From positions 124,001 to 188,000 of the forward strand of contig CAXTKD010000003.1 in assembly GCA_964244885.1 (NCBI GenBank): 64,000 nt of DNA, in the 5' to 3' direction. Origin of the DNA: CAXTKD01 sp964244885. GTDB lineage: Bacteria; Pseudomonadota; Alphaproteobacteria; Sphingomonadales; Sphingomonadaceae. The position numbers and the translations under genes were made by a program. Positions 48,389-57,126 of the stretch are shown here, one piece after another. Position 1 is the first letter of the stretch. Each line of letters opens with the position of its first letter. A model generated the notes under the pieces. It saw nothing but the letters and a program-made list of their open reading frames with translations. It ran no database searches and was not told where the DNA came from.

Positions 48389-49011
48389 GGCAGCAGCGGC
48401 TCGACGTGCGACCAGATCGCGGCGCCGACCGCTTCAACCGGCTGGTTCGCGTCGATCAGCCTGGCGCGCCCCGGCTCGCGCTCGGTGATTTCGCGGAAGG
48501 CGGCGCGGACTCGCTCGTGGAAGGCGGCGGCGTTGGCCTCGAAGCGGGTCTCGGCGCCGCGGCGGGCAAGCGCGCGGGTGACTCCGATCTCGACGGGCAT
48601 GTCGAGGACGAGCGTGAGGTCGGGCTGGAGGTCGCCGATCGCGGCGTGGTGGATGGCGCGGAGGGTCCCGGGGTCGAGGCGGCCGCCAGCGCCCTGGTAG
48701 GCCATGCTGCTGTCGGCGAAGCGGTCGCTGATCACCCATTGGCCGCGCTCGATCGCCGGCAGGATCAGCCGCTCGACGTGGTCGGCGCGCGCCGCATAGA
48801 CGAGCAAGGCCTCGGTTCGCGCGCTCCAGCGGTCGGGCGCGCCGTGGACGAACAGCTCGCGGATCGCCTCCGCCCCCGGCGTGCCGCCCGGCTCGCGCGT
48901 CGTGACGACGTCGATCCCGCGCGCGCGCAGGCGATCGGCGAGGAGGGCGATCTGGGTCGATTTGCCGGCCCCCTCCCCGCCTTCCAGGCTGATGAAGCGG
49001 CCCTGGGTCAC
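48385..49011 (-). CDS. tmk: Thymidylate kinase
   Basis: 208-aa dTMP kinase for dTTP synthesis. The P-loop is SLEGGEGAGKSTQIALLAD, the DRx motif is VISDRFADSSMAYQGAGG and the base-site region is TTREPGGTPGAE. The GTG start overlaps the dacA stop by 4 bases (GTGA), and the end overlaps holB, so dacA-tmk-holB is one coupled unit. Confidence 0.96.
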   Translation of the reverse strand: MTQGRFISLEGGEGAGKSTQIALLADRLRARGIDVVTTREPGGTPGAEAIRELFVHGAPDRWSARTEALLVYAARADHVERLILPAIERGQWVISDRFADSSMAYQGAGGRLDPGTLRAIHHAAIGDLQPDLTLVLDMPVEIGVTRALARRGAETRFEANAAAFHERVRAAFREITEREPGRARLIDANQPVEAVGAAIWSHVEPLLP

Positions 49012-50177
49012 GACCCCATGAACAGGTGGCGGAGGCCCTGCGCGAGGCGGCCGAACGGGCCGGCCTTGCCGACCGCCGCGGCAGCGACGAGCGGCGCGCG
49101 GATCGGCTGCGCGAGGCCCGCGCCGGTGATGCGAAGCTCGGCGACCTTCTGGCCCTTGGCGATGGGCGCGGCGAGCGGGCCGTCATAGGCGACGACGACC
49201 TTCAGCCCCTGCGACGAGGCGGCGCGCGGCAGGAGTGCGGCGACTTCCGAGGCGACGGTCAGCGGCACGGTGTCGGCGGTGCCGCCCGCGACCTCGGCGG
49301 TTTCGACGATCTTGCCCGGCCGGGCGATCGGCACTGCCTTGAACGCCGCGAAACCCCAGCTCATGAACGCCACCGATTGCGCGATGCGCTCGTTGAAGCT
49401 CGTCAGCCCGCCGATCACCATGACGATGCGGCGGCCGTTCTGGATCGCGGAGCCGGTGAAGCCATAGCCCGCCTGCTCGGTATGGCCGGTCTTGAGGCCG
49501 TCGGCCCCGGCGACGCGGCCGAGCAGCGGGTTGCGGTTGTCCTGAACGATCGGGGCACCCTTCCCCATCGTCTTGCCCCAGGTGAAGTTCTTGGTGCCGT
49601 AGAATTTGGCGTAGAGGTCCGGGAAATCCTTGATCGTGCGCTCGGCGATGGTCGCGAGGTCGCGCGCCGTGACGTACTCGTCGGGGTCGGGCCAGCCGTT
49701 GGTGTTGGTGAAGTGCGAGTGGCGGAGGCCGATCCTCTTCGCCGCCGCGTTCATCGCGTTGACATATTCCTGCTCGGTCCCGCCAAGCCCCTCGGCGAGC
49801 ACGACGCAGGCGTCGTTGCCGGAGAGCGTGACGATGCCGTGGAGCAGGTTCTCGACCGACACCTGCTCGTTGGGCGACAGGAACATCGTCGAGCCCTGCG
49901 AGTGCCATTTGGTCCACGTCTCGGGCCGGACGGTGATCAACTGGTCGAGTTTGGCGTCGCCGCGCTTGATCATGCTGAACGCCACGTAGACGCTCATCAT
50001 CTTCGCCTGGCTCGCCGGCGGCATCGGCTCGTCGGCTTCCTTCGAGAACAGCACCTGGTTGGTGGTGATGTCCTTCATGTAGGCGAAGGGCGCCGGGGTC
50101 TGGAAACCGCTCTGCGCGAGGGCGGTGGAGGCGAGAGAGAGCGTCAGGAGGGCGATGACGCCCGATGATTTACGCAT
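49008..50177 (-). CDS. dacA: D-alanyl-D-alanine carboxypeptidase (PBP5/6 type)
   Basis: 389 aa. A signal peptide (VIALLTLSLASTALA) is followed by the class A/S11 domain: SQAK in MPPASQAKMM, SGN in VTLSGNDACV and KTG in DGLKTGHTEQAG. A C-terminal beta domain and an amphipathic end helix (FGRLAQGLRHLFMG) suit membrane anchoring. It trims peptidoglycan stem peptides in the periplasm. rlpA and mltB lie upstream, making a cell-wall run. Confidence 0.95.
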   Translation of the reverse strand: MRKSSGVIALLTLSLASTALAQSGFQTPAPFAYMKDITTNQVLFSKEADEPMPPASQAKMMSVYVAFSMIKRGDAKLDQLITVRPETWTKWHSQGSTMFLSPNEQVSVENLLHGIVTLSGNDACVVLAEGLGGTEQEYVNAMNAAAKRIGLRHSHFTNTNGWPDPDEYVTARDLATIAERTIKDFPDLYAKFYGTKNFTWGKTMGKGAPIVQDNRNPLLGRVAGADGLKTGHTEQAGYGFTGSAIQNGRRIVMVIGGLTSFNERIAQSVAFMSWGFAAFKAVPIARPGKIVETAEVAGGTADTVPLTVASEVAALLPRAASSQGLKVVVAYDGPLAAPIAKGQKVAELRITGAGLAQPIRAPLVAAAAVGKAGPFGRLAQGLRHLFMGS

Positions 50178-50198
50178 GAATGAAGGACTTCCCCGAGA

Positions 50199-51128
50199 TC
50201 AGTTCGTCGCCGCGACGACACGCGCATCCTCATAGCCCGCCGCCCGCGCGCGCGCCAAGGCCTGCGCGGCGTCGGCGGCGCTGAACGGGCCGAGCCGGAC
50301 GCGGAACAGGCCGGGCTTCGAGCGGTCGATCGTCGCCGCGCCAAGGGGGGCGAGCGCCGTCACCAGCGCCTCGGCGCGCAGCTCGTCGGAGAGCGCCGCG
50401 ATCTGGACATAGGTCGTGCCGACCGCCGGGGCGGACGGTGGCGCTTGCGGCGCGGGCGGCAGGATCACGTCCAGCGCCTCAGGCGTCAGGGTGAAGATCG
50501 TCGGCGGCGGGGTCGCGGGTGGCGGTGGTGGCGTCGGTGTCGGGGCAACGGGCGTCTCGGCCGCCGGCGCGACGGGCGTCGTCGTCACCGTCGTCGTCCT
50601 GACGATCGTCACAGGAGGCGGCGGGGGCGCCGCCGCGAGCGCCGCCGTCGGCGTCCCGCGCGGCACGATCGCCGCGATCTGCGACGCGGTCGGATAGACC
50701 CGCCGCACCCGCACCCTGGCGGTGCCGGTGCGGTCGACTTCGAGGAGCTGCGCGGTGCGGCGCGACAGGTCGATGATGCGGTCGCCGACGAACGGGCCGC
50801 GATCGTTCAGGCGGACCAGCTGGACCCGACCGTTGTCGAGGTTCTGGACCTCGACGAAGCTCGGCAGCGGCAGCGTCTTGTGCGCCGCGGTGACGCCATC
50901 CTGGTCGAAGCGCTCGCCGGTCGCGGTCGATTTTCCATTGAAGCCCGGGCCGTACCAGGAGGCGACGCCCTTCTCGTCGTAATTGCGGTCGTCCTTCGGC
51001 GTGAACCAGCGTCCGCCGACCTGATACGGCCGCATCGTCGCGGGGCCGCCGCGCGGGATGCTCGCGACGCGCGGGGTTGAGGCGCAGGCGGCGAGGAGCG
51101 ACAGCGCGATCAGGCCAGCGGCCCTCAA
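50199..51128 (-). CDS. rlpA: RlpA-family septal ring lytic transglycosylase (lipoprotein)
   Basis: 309 aa from a TTG at 51128 that has GGAGG 4 bases upstream and opens a lipoprotein signal (GLIALSLLAAC, lipobox Cys about 15). The double-psi barrel domain is KGVASWYGPGFNGKSTATGE, then VQNLDNGRVQLVRLNDRGPF. A long Pro/Thr/Ala linker leads to a C-terminal SPOR domain (TYVQIAALSDELRAEALVTA). It cleaves glycan strands lacking stem peptides, fitting its place beside dacA and mltB. Upstream in-frame sequence is only the palindromic repeat. Confidence 0.9.
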   Translation of the reverse strand: MRAAGLIALSLLAACASTPRVASIPRGGPATMRPYQVGGRWFTPKDDRNYDEKGVASWYGPGFNGKSTATGERFDQDGVTAAHKTLPLPSFVEVQNLDNGRVQLVRLNDRGPFVGDRIIDLSRRTAQLLEVDRTGTARVRVRRVYPTASQIAAIVPRGTPTAALAAAPPPPPVTIVRTTTVTTTPVAPAAETPVAPTPTPPPPPATPPPTIFTLTPEALDVILPPAPQAPPSAPAVGTTYVQIAALSDELRAEALVTALAPLGAATIDRSKPGLFRVRLGPFSAADAAQALARARAAGYEDARVVAATN

Positions 51129-51152
51129 CCCACCTCCGCTCCATCCCCTGAT

Positions 51153-51233
51153 TCCGTTCGTGGTGAGCCTGTCGAACCACGTGGCACGCTCGGCGGAGCG
51201 ACCACGTCCTTCGACAGGCTCAGGACGAACGGA
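51153..51233. repeat. Palindromic repeat copy 8
   Basis: Stems GTGGT/ACCAC and GTCCT/AGGAC. It is intergenic, between mltB and rlpA on the minus strand. The rlpA frame stays open through it, but the lipoprotein signal begins after it. Confidence 0.9.
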
Positions 51234-51270
51234 GAGGTTTGGGACAGGTGAGGGTCTCGGTGCGCTCAGG

Positions 51271-52359
51271 CTAGCGCAGCGCATCGCCGAGGATCGCCAC
51301 CGACAGCGCGTAATAGTTCGAGCAATTGTAGGAGAGCAGCGCGCGGAAGTTGCCGTAGGTCAAATAAGCCCCCTCGCCCGGCCCATCGGGCTCGACCAGC
51401 GTAGCAAGCGTATCGTCGGCGGGATAGGTGGTGCCGAGCGGCACGAGGCCGAGCGCGCGCCATTCCCTGACCGGGATCCAGCGGCTGTGGCGCGACAGGA
51501 CCCGCTCGCAGTCGGTGGGCAGCACGAGGTCGCGAACGCGCGCGCGGTCGAGCGTCGGCGGAACGTAGACCCGCGTCCCCCAGGCGCCGCCCGCCTGCCA
51601 ACCGTGCTTCGCAAGGTAGTTGGCGATCGAGGCGAGCACGTCGGGCTGCGACCCCCAAACGTCGGCGCGGCCGTCGCCGTCGCCGTCGGCCGCGTAGTTC
51701 AGGTAGGAGCTCGGCATGAACTGCCCCTGCCCCGTCGCGCCGGCCCACGAGCCCTTGAACGACCAGCGGGTGATAACGCCGCGGTCGAGCATCGTCAGCG
51801 CCGCGGTCAGCTCGCGAGTGAACAGCTCGCGGCGGCGGCCGTCGAAAGCGAGGCTGGCCAGCGCGCGGACGACGTCGAAGCTGCCGCTGTCGTTGCCGTA
51901 GGCGGTCTCCATCCCCCAGATCGCCAGCTGGATGTTGGCGGGGACGCCCGAGCGCGCCTCGACGCTGGCGAGCGTCGCGGAGAGATCGGAGGCCTTGCGC
52001 CGCCCTTGCCCGAGCCGGCCCGGCGTCAGGCGCTGCGAGAGATAGGTGGTGAAGCTGGTGCGGTTGGCGACCCGGCTGTCGTCGGGCTGGGCGCGGTCGA
52101 GTGTGACCGAGCGGCTGTTGAAGGCCAGGCCGTTCAAATTGGCGTCGAGCGTCTCGGCCCGGACGCCGGCGGCGAGCGCGGTGGCGCGATAGCCGGCGAG
52201 CCAGGCGGTGAAGCGGTCCTGCGTCGTTGGCTCAGGCGGTGGAGCGTCGAGCACCGTCGGCTCGACGACGGCGGGCGCCTCGACAGCCGGCGTGTCCTGC
52301 GCGCGCGCCGGCGACGCGGCGAGCGCGGCAAGCAGAAGCAGTGGCAAGCGAACTCGCAA
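51271..52359 (-). CDS. mltB: Lytic murein transglycosylase, MltB family
   Basis: 362 aa. A signal peptide (LPLLLLAALAASPARA, no lipobox) is followed by the catalytic domain: AIWGMETAYGNDSG, with the catalytic Glu, then WAGATGQGQFMPSSYLNYA and IANYLAKHGWQAGGAWG. A C-terminal peptidoglycan-binding-like part ends the protein. A TTG start at 52359 is the only one that precedes the signal peptide. It is a soluble periplasmic version of MltB. Confidence 0.93.
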   Translation of the reverse strand: MRVRLPLLLLAALAASPARAQDTPAVEAPAVVEPTVLDAPPPEPTTQDRFTAWLAGYRATALAAGVRAETLDANLNGLAFNSRSVTLDRAQPDDSRVANRTSFTTYLSQRLTPGRLGQGRRKASDLSATLASVEARSGVPANIQLAIWGMETAYGNDSGSFDVVRALASLAFDGRRRELFTRELTAALTMLDRGVITRWSFKGSWAGATGQGQFMPSSYLNYAADGDGDGRADVWGSQPDVLASIANYLAKHGWQAGGAWGTRVYVPPTLDRARVRDLVLPTDCERVLSRHSRWIPVREWRALGLVPLGTTYPADDTLATLVEPDGPGEGAYLTYGNFRALLSYNCSNYYALSVAILGDALR

Positions 52360-52477
52360 ATGGCGGCCCTTCGTGCGGTGAGCCCTCCCCTTGCCACAGG
52401 CAAAGTCGCGCGGCCAAGCGCTTCATCGCCACACGTCTTGCGGAAAGCGCGTCTATCGGGGATGACGCGCACGCTTG

Positions 52478-52567
52478 GGAGAGATGGCCGAGTGGTTTAA
52501 GGCAGCGGTCTTGAAAACCGCCGTGGGTGCAAGCTCACCGTGGGTTCGAATCCCACTCTCTCCGCCA
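52478..52567 (+). tRNA. tRNA-Ser (anticodon TGA)
   Basis: 90-nt class II tRNA with encoded CCA. The acceptor GGAGAGA pairs with TCTCTCC, the anticodon stem GCGGT/ACCGC encloses CTTGAAA, a long variable arm follows, and the T loop is TTCGAAT. It reads TCA codons. Confidence 0.96.
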
Positions 52568-52571
52568 ACCC

Positions 52572-54449
52572 CTAATTCGGCGGCCCCCCCAGCTGCTTGT
52601 GCATCTGGAGGCCGGCGTAGGCGAAGTTCGAGGTTCGGCGGCGGAAGAGGTCCATCCGGGAGATCGCGGTGTCGAGCTCGGGCACCGCGAGCTTGGCGTC
52701 CTTGGCGAACAGCAGCATCTCGTGCATCTGCATCGCCGTGTGGAGCGCGGCGCCGTCATAGCGGTCGGTCGGCTGGACGGCGATCGGCAGGCTGCCGACC
52801 CATTTCGCCCATTCGAAATCGCTCTTGAAGGGGGTTGGCGCTGGGATCGGGTAGCCGAACGGGCCCGGCATCGACGGGCCGAGCGGCAGGCTGGAACCGG
52901 CGATGTCCTCCGCCCGGTCGACGCCGAGCGCGCCGCCAATGTAGAGCGTGCGGACCACCGCCTGCCGCGCCTTGGCGGCGAGCCAGCCGGCGGCCTTGGC
53001 GTTGCCGTCCTTGGCCCAGAGCCACAGCGGCTCCTTGCCGTACTGGAAGCCCTGGAAATTCGATTCGAGCGCGTAGAAGGCGGTGGTTCCGTCGCGGAGC
53101 TGCCACTCGCCGACGCCGATGTCGCGCAGCACCGCGCCGGTGACCGCTGCGACGTCGCGGTCGGGGAGCGCCTTCAGCTGCTCGTCGATGTTGGCGAAGC
53201 TCTCGCCGACGATGCGATCGAAGCGCGAGGCGCCCCAGATGACGTCGCCGTTGGTGCTGGCGACTCGGCGGGAGACGTCGCGCGCCTTCCAGATCGCGGA
53301 AAGCGCGTTGTAGAGCCCGCGCTCCTGGATGATGTTGATCATGTAGCCGGGCATGGGGCGCGGGCGGTTGGCCTCGTAGACGTTGCCGAGGACGTAGGCG
53401 AGCTGGCGCTGGACGAGCATGCCCGCGACGGGATCCTCGGTCAGGATCCAGTGGACGTAGCCGGTGTTCTCGAGGTGGCTCTCGTCGCGGCTCCAGTCGT
53501 CGGCTGGGATGACGCTGTCGATATCGTCGCGGCGGCGCTGGGCGGCGCGCGCGATCTCGAACGGGCGGTCGCCGGCCAGCGGATATTGCGGGTCGACGGT
53601 GATGTGGTTGACCGTCGACCACACCGCCGCCTGCGGCTGGGCGAGGCTATAGAAGGTATATTGCGTGAATTCGGGCATGAACGCCGCGATCAGCGCGTCC
53701 TCATTGTGGAGCGCGGCGTCGACGACGCGCGCGTCGGCGTCGTGGAGGAAGCCGCGGCTGGAGGCGTATTCGCCGCCCTGCGCCGCCGTCACGCCGACGA
53801 AATTGCTCGACGAGGTCGGCGTGGAAAGCGGCCAGCCGGGGACCGGGCCGAGGCTGGTCGCGCTGTAGGCGCCACGCGACAGGTCGCGGGCGAGGAGCGG
53901 CAGGCCCGGATACCAGGCGCGCTCGCGCTTGTAGGACGGGATGCGGAGCTGGGCGACCGCCTCGCGCAGCCATTCGGCGCGCGGCGCGACGGGCTCCATG
54001 TTCTGCATGATCCGGCAGGCGCCCTGCGGGACGGCGAGCGTCCACAGGTAGATCTTGCCGCGGTAGACCATCTTGACCGCCACCGACTGCAGCGACAGCG
54101 CCGAGCCGTCCCCCGCCTCGGTGGTGAAGGCGCGGCGGCAGACCATGACCCGGACGAACTCCGCATTCTCGTCGAGCCGCCAGAGATAGGCGCGGGAGTC
54201 GCCGACGGCGCCGAGGTCGGAGAAGCGCCAATGGCCCGAGCGGGTGACCAGCAGGTCGAGCGCGACGGCGGTGCGGGTGACTCCACCGATCGAAATCTGA
54301 CCCGCCAGGGGAGAGTCGATCGACGCCAGCGGCTCGATCAGCGATGCCATGCCCGACTGGCCCGATCCGGCGTCGGAGCCGCAGGACGCGGTCGCGAACA
54401 GCAGCGCGAGGCCGAGGAGGCGCGCGAGCGCCGGCACAAAACGCAGCAT
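52572..54449 (-). CDS. Large lipoprotein of unknown function
   Basis: 625 aa. The signal is LLGLALLFATASC, with lipobox Cys about residue 23. The mature part has an N-terminal beta-rich region (TRTAVALDLLVTRSGHWRFS) and a long helical region with DSVIPADDWSRDESHLENTG and NRPRPMPGYMINIIQERG. No catalytic motif is recognised. It lies next to and on the same strand as a GH47 mannosidase gene, so a role in glycan handling is possible by context only. Confidence 0.75.
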   Translation of the reverse strand: MLRFVPALARLLGLALLFATASCGSDAGSGQSGMASLIEPLASIDSPLAGQISIGGVTRTAVALDLLVTRSGHWRFSDLGAVGDSRAYLWRLDENAEFVRVMVCRRAFTTEAGDGSALSLQSVAVKMVYRGKIYLWTLAVPQGACRIMQNMEPVAPRAEWLREAVAQLRIPSYKRERAWYPGLPLLARDLSRGAYSATSLGPVPGWPLSTPTSSSNFVGVTAAQGGEYASSRGFLHDADARVVDAALHNEDALIAAFMPEFTQYTFYSLAQPQAAVWSTVNHITVDPQYPLAGDRPFEIARAAQRRRDDIDSVIPADDWSRDESHLENTGYVHWILTEDPVAGMLVQRQLAYVLGNVYEANRPRPMPGYMINIIQERGLYNALSAIWKARDVSRRVASTNGDVIWGASRFDRIVGESFANIDEQLKALPDRDVAAVTGAVLRDIGVGEWQLRDGTTAFYALESNFQGFQYGKEPLWLWAKDGNAKAAGWLAAKARQAVVRTLYIGGALGVDRAEDIAGSSLPLGPSMPGPFGYPIPAPTPFKSDFEWAKWVGSLPIAVQPTDRYDGAALHTAMQMHEMLLFAKDAKLAVPELDTAISRMDLFRRRTSNFAYAGLQMHKQLGGPPN

Positions 54450-54572
54450 TTGAGCAAACCCCCATCGCCTGCGAGGACCCCCGTCCCGTGATCAGGCGCG
54501 CCCGCGTTAGCACAACGGCCGGAAAGAGTCTTAACAAAGATCAGGCAATGGCGGACGTCGCGGAGAGCATCC

Positions 54573-55958
54573 TCACCTTCGCGGGCGTCGCGCCTCGGGC
54601 GGCTTTTTGAAGCCCAGGAGGACGTTGCCCTCGGTCGACAGATAGTTGCGGCGGTAGTCGAAGCGCGGGCAGTCGGCGAACAACAGATAATAATATTTCA
54701 TTTGCTCCGACCACCAATAGCCGGGGCAGTGGTCGGCTTGGGTTTTGGTCGTTACGTCGGCCATGACGGCATAGCCGTAGGGCGCGCGGTTCCAGCGCTT
54801 CATCGCCAGATAATGGGTTCGGCCAAGCTCGCGCCAGCGCGGGTTGCGGTCGAGCAGCCATAGGTTGAACGCCGCGTCGGCGAGTTCGGGCCGCAGCGAG
54901 TTTGTCGGTGAGGTAACCTTGCCCGTCGCGGTGTCGAAGCCTTCGGGCAGGATGCCGTAGCGGCTCTGCAGCCAGGCCCACGCCTCGGTGACCGCCCTGC
55001 CCTCCGCCGCGTCGCCGCCCTGCGCGAGCAGGCCGCTGTAGAAGGACGCGAGCTCGTCCTGCTCGCGGCTGAGGCGCTCGCCGGTCTCGAAGTCGACGTC
55101 GGCGAGCCATAACCGGCCATCGACGATGTCGCGCTGGTGGCGGAGGATGGCTGCGGTGCAGACCTCGTACATCCGCTTGCAGTCGGCGTCGCCGAGCAGC
55201 TGCCAGCCGTCCCAGAGGTATTCGTAATAGGAATCGGAGGGCGGACCGACGGTGGCGCGGCGGCTGAGCCATTGGCCGGTGCGCGCGTCGATCTTGTCCG
55301 CCAGCAGGCCGAGCTTCGAGCGCCGGTCGAACATCGCGACGAGCGCGCGCTTGGCGGCGTTCCGGTAGCGCGGGTCGCCGGTCAGGCGGCTGAGCGTGCC
55401 CCATTCGGGGATGTAGGTGCCGACTTCGGCCGGATTGGTCTCGGGCCCGCGCCGCGCGCCGGTGCGGAGGTTGATGAAACGGTAGGGCAGGCCGGTCGGC
55501 GTGTCGAAAGCGGGGAGCAGGCGGTCGGCGAGGTCCTTCGCCTTGGCGAGCAGCGCCGGTTCGCCGCAGGCGTGGTGCGCCGAAAGCAGGCCGCCGACCA
55601 TGCGGATCGAGGTTTCGAACACCGAAACCTCGGCATCGACGTCGTAGCCGGCGCTGGCCTTCACCCAGGCGACGCCTTCGTCGAACTCGGCGTCGAGGCC
55701 CATCACCCAGAGCGTGTCGAGCGCCTCGATCAGTGTCAGGCCGAGGTGATGGCCCTTGAAGAAGCTTTCCTCGCCGCCGCTGATGGGACGGATCTGGTCG
55801 CGGCCCCAGGCGCGCTCGCGGTAGTGCCGCCACGACCACAGCATCTCGGCCTTCACGTCGGCGCCGAGCGCCGTCCAGTCGGTCTTCGCGGCGGCCGGCG
55901 AGGCGAGAGCGGCGGCTGCGGCCATGCCCTGAAGGAGGGTTCGTCTATGGATCGTCAT
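54573..55958 (-). CDS. Glycoside hydrolase family 47 (alpha-1,2-mannosidase-like)
   Basis: 461 aa from the ATG at 55958, with a twin-Arg-like signal (RRTLLQGMAAAAALASPAAA). GH47 features: ALDTLWVMGLDAEFDEGVAW, then GPPSDSYYEYLWDGWQLLGD, SLRPELADAAFNLWLLDRNP, and the terminal TE in YLSTEGN that binds calcium. The family is mainly eukaryotic ER/Golgi mannosidases; a few bacterial members exist. It is exported, so it probably trims mannose-containing glycans outside the cytoplasm. It is near the large lipoprotein gene. Confidence 0.9.
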   Translation of the reverse strand: MTIHRRTLLQGMAAAAALASPAAAKTDWTALGADVKAEMLWSWRHYRERAWGRDQIRPISGGEESFFKGHHLGLTLIEALDTLWVMGLDAEFDEGVAWVKASAGYDVDAEVSVFETSIRMVGGLLSAHHACGEPALLAKAKDLADRLLPAFDTPTGLPYRFINLRTGARRGPETNPAEVGTYIPEWGTLSRLTGDPRYRNAAKRALVAMFDRRSKLGLLADKIDARTGQWLSRRATVGPPSDSYYEYLWDGWQLLGDADCKRMYEVCTAAILRHQRDIVDGRLWLADVDFETGERLSREQDELASFYSGLLAQGGDAAEGRAVTEAWAWLQSRYGILPEGFDTATGKVTSPTNSLRPELADAAFNLWLLDRNPRWRELGRTHYLAMKRWNRAPYGYAVMADVTTKTQADHCPGYWWSEQMKYYYLLFADCPRFDYRRNYLSTEGNVLLGFKKPPEARRPRR

Positions 55959-56061
55959 GCCGTCGTTCTGGCCGCGATCCGCAGACTTGCCAACCTGGAT
56001 CAGCCTCAGGAACCGCCGCGCCGAATGCGGGTTTGGAGGAACAGGCATTCAGGAGAGCGAC

Positions 56062-56631
56062 ATGGCACGAGCATCGACGAGTTCATTTCGTGGGAAGGGC
56101 GCCGCGGTCGGCGTCGCGGCGGCGGCGGGACTGGTCGCGGGCCTGGCGGCCAACGTCGGGCGCAAGGTCGCGGTGCAGGCGGTGTCCGGCCTGTCGGGCG
56201 ACTGGTTCGAGGCGCTCAGGACCGAGCATGCGATGACGATCAAGATCTTCGACGCCATCCAGGCGACGACCGACAAGCAGAAGGTCAAGCGCTCGACCTT
56301 GCTGATGACGCTGAAGCATGCGCTCGGGAAGCACGCCTTCCAGGAGGAGAATGTGGTCTATCCGGCGCTCCGCAACGCCGGCGACGCCGAGACGGCGGAC
56401 GAGCTCAACGACGACCACGGCTATGTGAAGCAGTATCTCTACGACCTCACCGAGATGCCCAAGGACAGCCCGAGCTTCCTGTCGAAGGTCGCGGAGTTCC
56501 GGGCCGAGCTCGAGAAGCATGTGCGCGAGGAGGAAGACGAGATTTTCCCGGCGCTCCACGCCAAGCTTGGCGAGGAGCAGAATGCGCACCTGACGTTGGC
56601 GATGAACAAGGAAGGCTTCAAGCTCGCCTGA
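56062..56631 (+). CDS. Hemerythrin-domain protein
   Basis: 189 aa, ribosome site AGGAGAG. An N-terminal hydrophobic helix (AAVGVAAAAGLVAGLAANVG) is followed by the HHE cation-binding domain: LRTEHAMTIKIFDAI, then ALGKHAFQEENVVYPALR, then DDHGYVKQYLYDL and EKHVREEEDEIFPALHAKLG. The His/Glu ligands for a di-iron site are present. It probably binds iron or oxygen, or has a stress role. It ends at a shared bidirectional terminator and is divergent from the GH47 gene. Confidence 0.9.
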   Translation: MARASTSSFRGKGAAVGVAAAAGLVAGLAANVGRKVAVQAVSGLSGDWFEALRTEHAMTIKIFDAIQATTDKQKVKRSTLLMTLKHALGKHAFQEENVVYPALRNAGDAETADELNDDHGYVKQYLYDLTEMPKDSPSFLSKVAEFRAELEKHVREEEDEIFPALHAKLGEEQNAHLTLAMNKEGFKLA

Positions 56632-56650
56632 GCTTCGCCCGCGCAAAGAG

Positions 56651-56684
56651 AAAGGCGCCGTCCTTCGCAGGACGGCGCCTTTTC
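56651..56684. terminator. Bidirectional intrinsic terminator
   Basis: A 13-bp stem, AAAGGCGCCGTCC / GGACGGCGCCTTT, with loop TTCGCA is flanked by A/T runs on both sides. It serves the hemerythrin gene (+) and rpmE (-), which converge here. Confidence 0.95.
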
Positions 56685-56700
56685 TGTTGGGTCGAAGTCC

Positions 56701-56928
56701 CTAGTTCTTCTTGAGCGACAGGCCGCCGAAGCGCTTGTTGAACTGGGCGACGCGGCCGCCGTCCTGAAGCTTCTGCTGGCCGCCGGTCCAGGCCGGGTGC
56801 GACAGCGGGTCGATGTCGAGCGCCATCGTGTCGCCTTCCTTGCCCCACGTCGAGCGCGTCTCGTAGACGGTGCCGTCGGTCATCTGGATCTTGATCATGT
56901 GGTAGTCGGGATGGAGATCGGTCTTCAT
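56701..56928 (-). CDS. rpmE: 50S ribosomal protein L31
   Basis: 75 aa, zinc-free (C-minus) type. The family pattern is MKTDLHPDYHMIKIQMTDGT, then YETRSTWGKEGDTMALDID and HPAWTGGQQKLQDGGRVAQF. The start at 56928 has a weak but acceptable ribosome site. It is monocistronic, followed by a strong terminator; fabZ on the same strand ends upstream, beyond a palindromic repeat. Confidence 0.97.
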   Translation of the reverse strand: MKTDLHPDYHMIKIQMTDGTVYETRSTWGKEGDTMALDIDPLSHPAWTGGQQKLQDGGRVAQFNKRFGGLSLKKN

Positions 56929-57038
56929 GGCTTGGTCCTTTGATGGCTGGTTTCCGACCAGCCGGGCCTCGAAAAGAGCGGCGCTTCTATAGGTCGCGCC
57001 ACGAGAGCGCAAGTTTCCTGCCGATCACCGCACCACTA

Positions 57039-57119
57039 CCGTTCGTGGCGAGCTTGTCGAACCACGTGGGTCGCGCAGGCCGAGCGACCACGTCCTTCGA
57101 CAAGCTCAGGACGAACGGG
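57039..57119. repeat. Palindromic repeat copy 9
   Basis: The first half is GTGGC/ACCAC (one mismatch); the second is GTCCT/AGGAC. It is intergenic, between fabZ and rpmE. Confidence 0.88.
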
Positions 57120-57126
57120 CGGGGGG

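Noticed and set aside
51129..51284. Longer rlpA N-terminus through the palindromic repeat
   Set aside because: The lipoprotein signal begins at TTG 51128 with its own ribosome site; the extension is repeat sequence.
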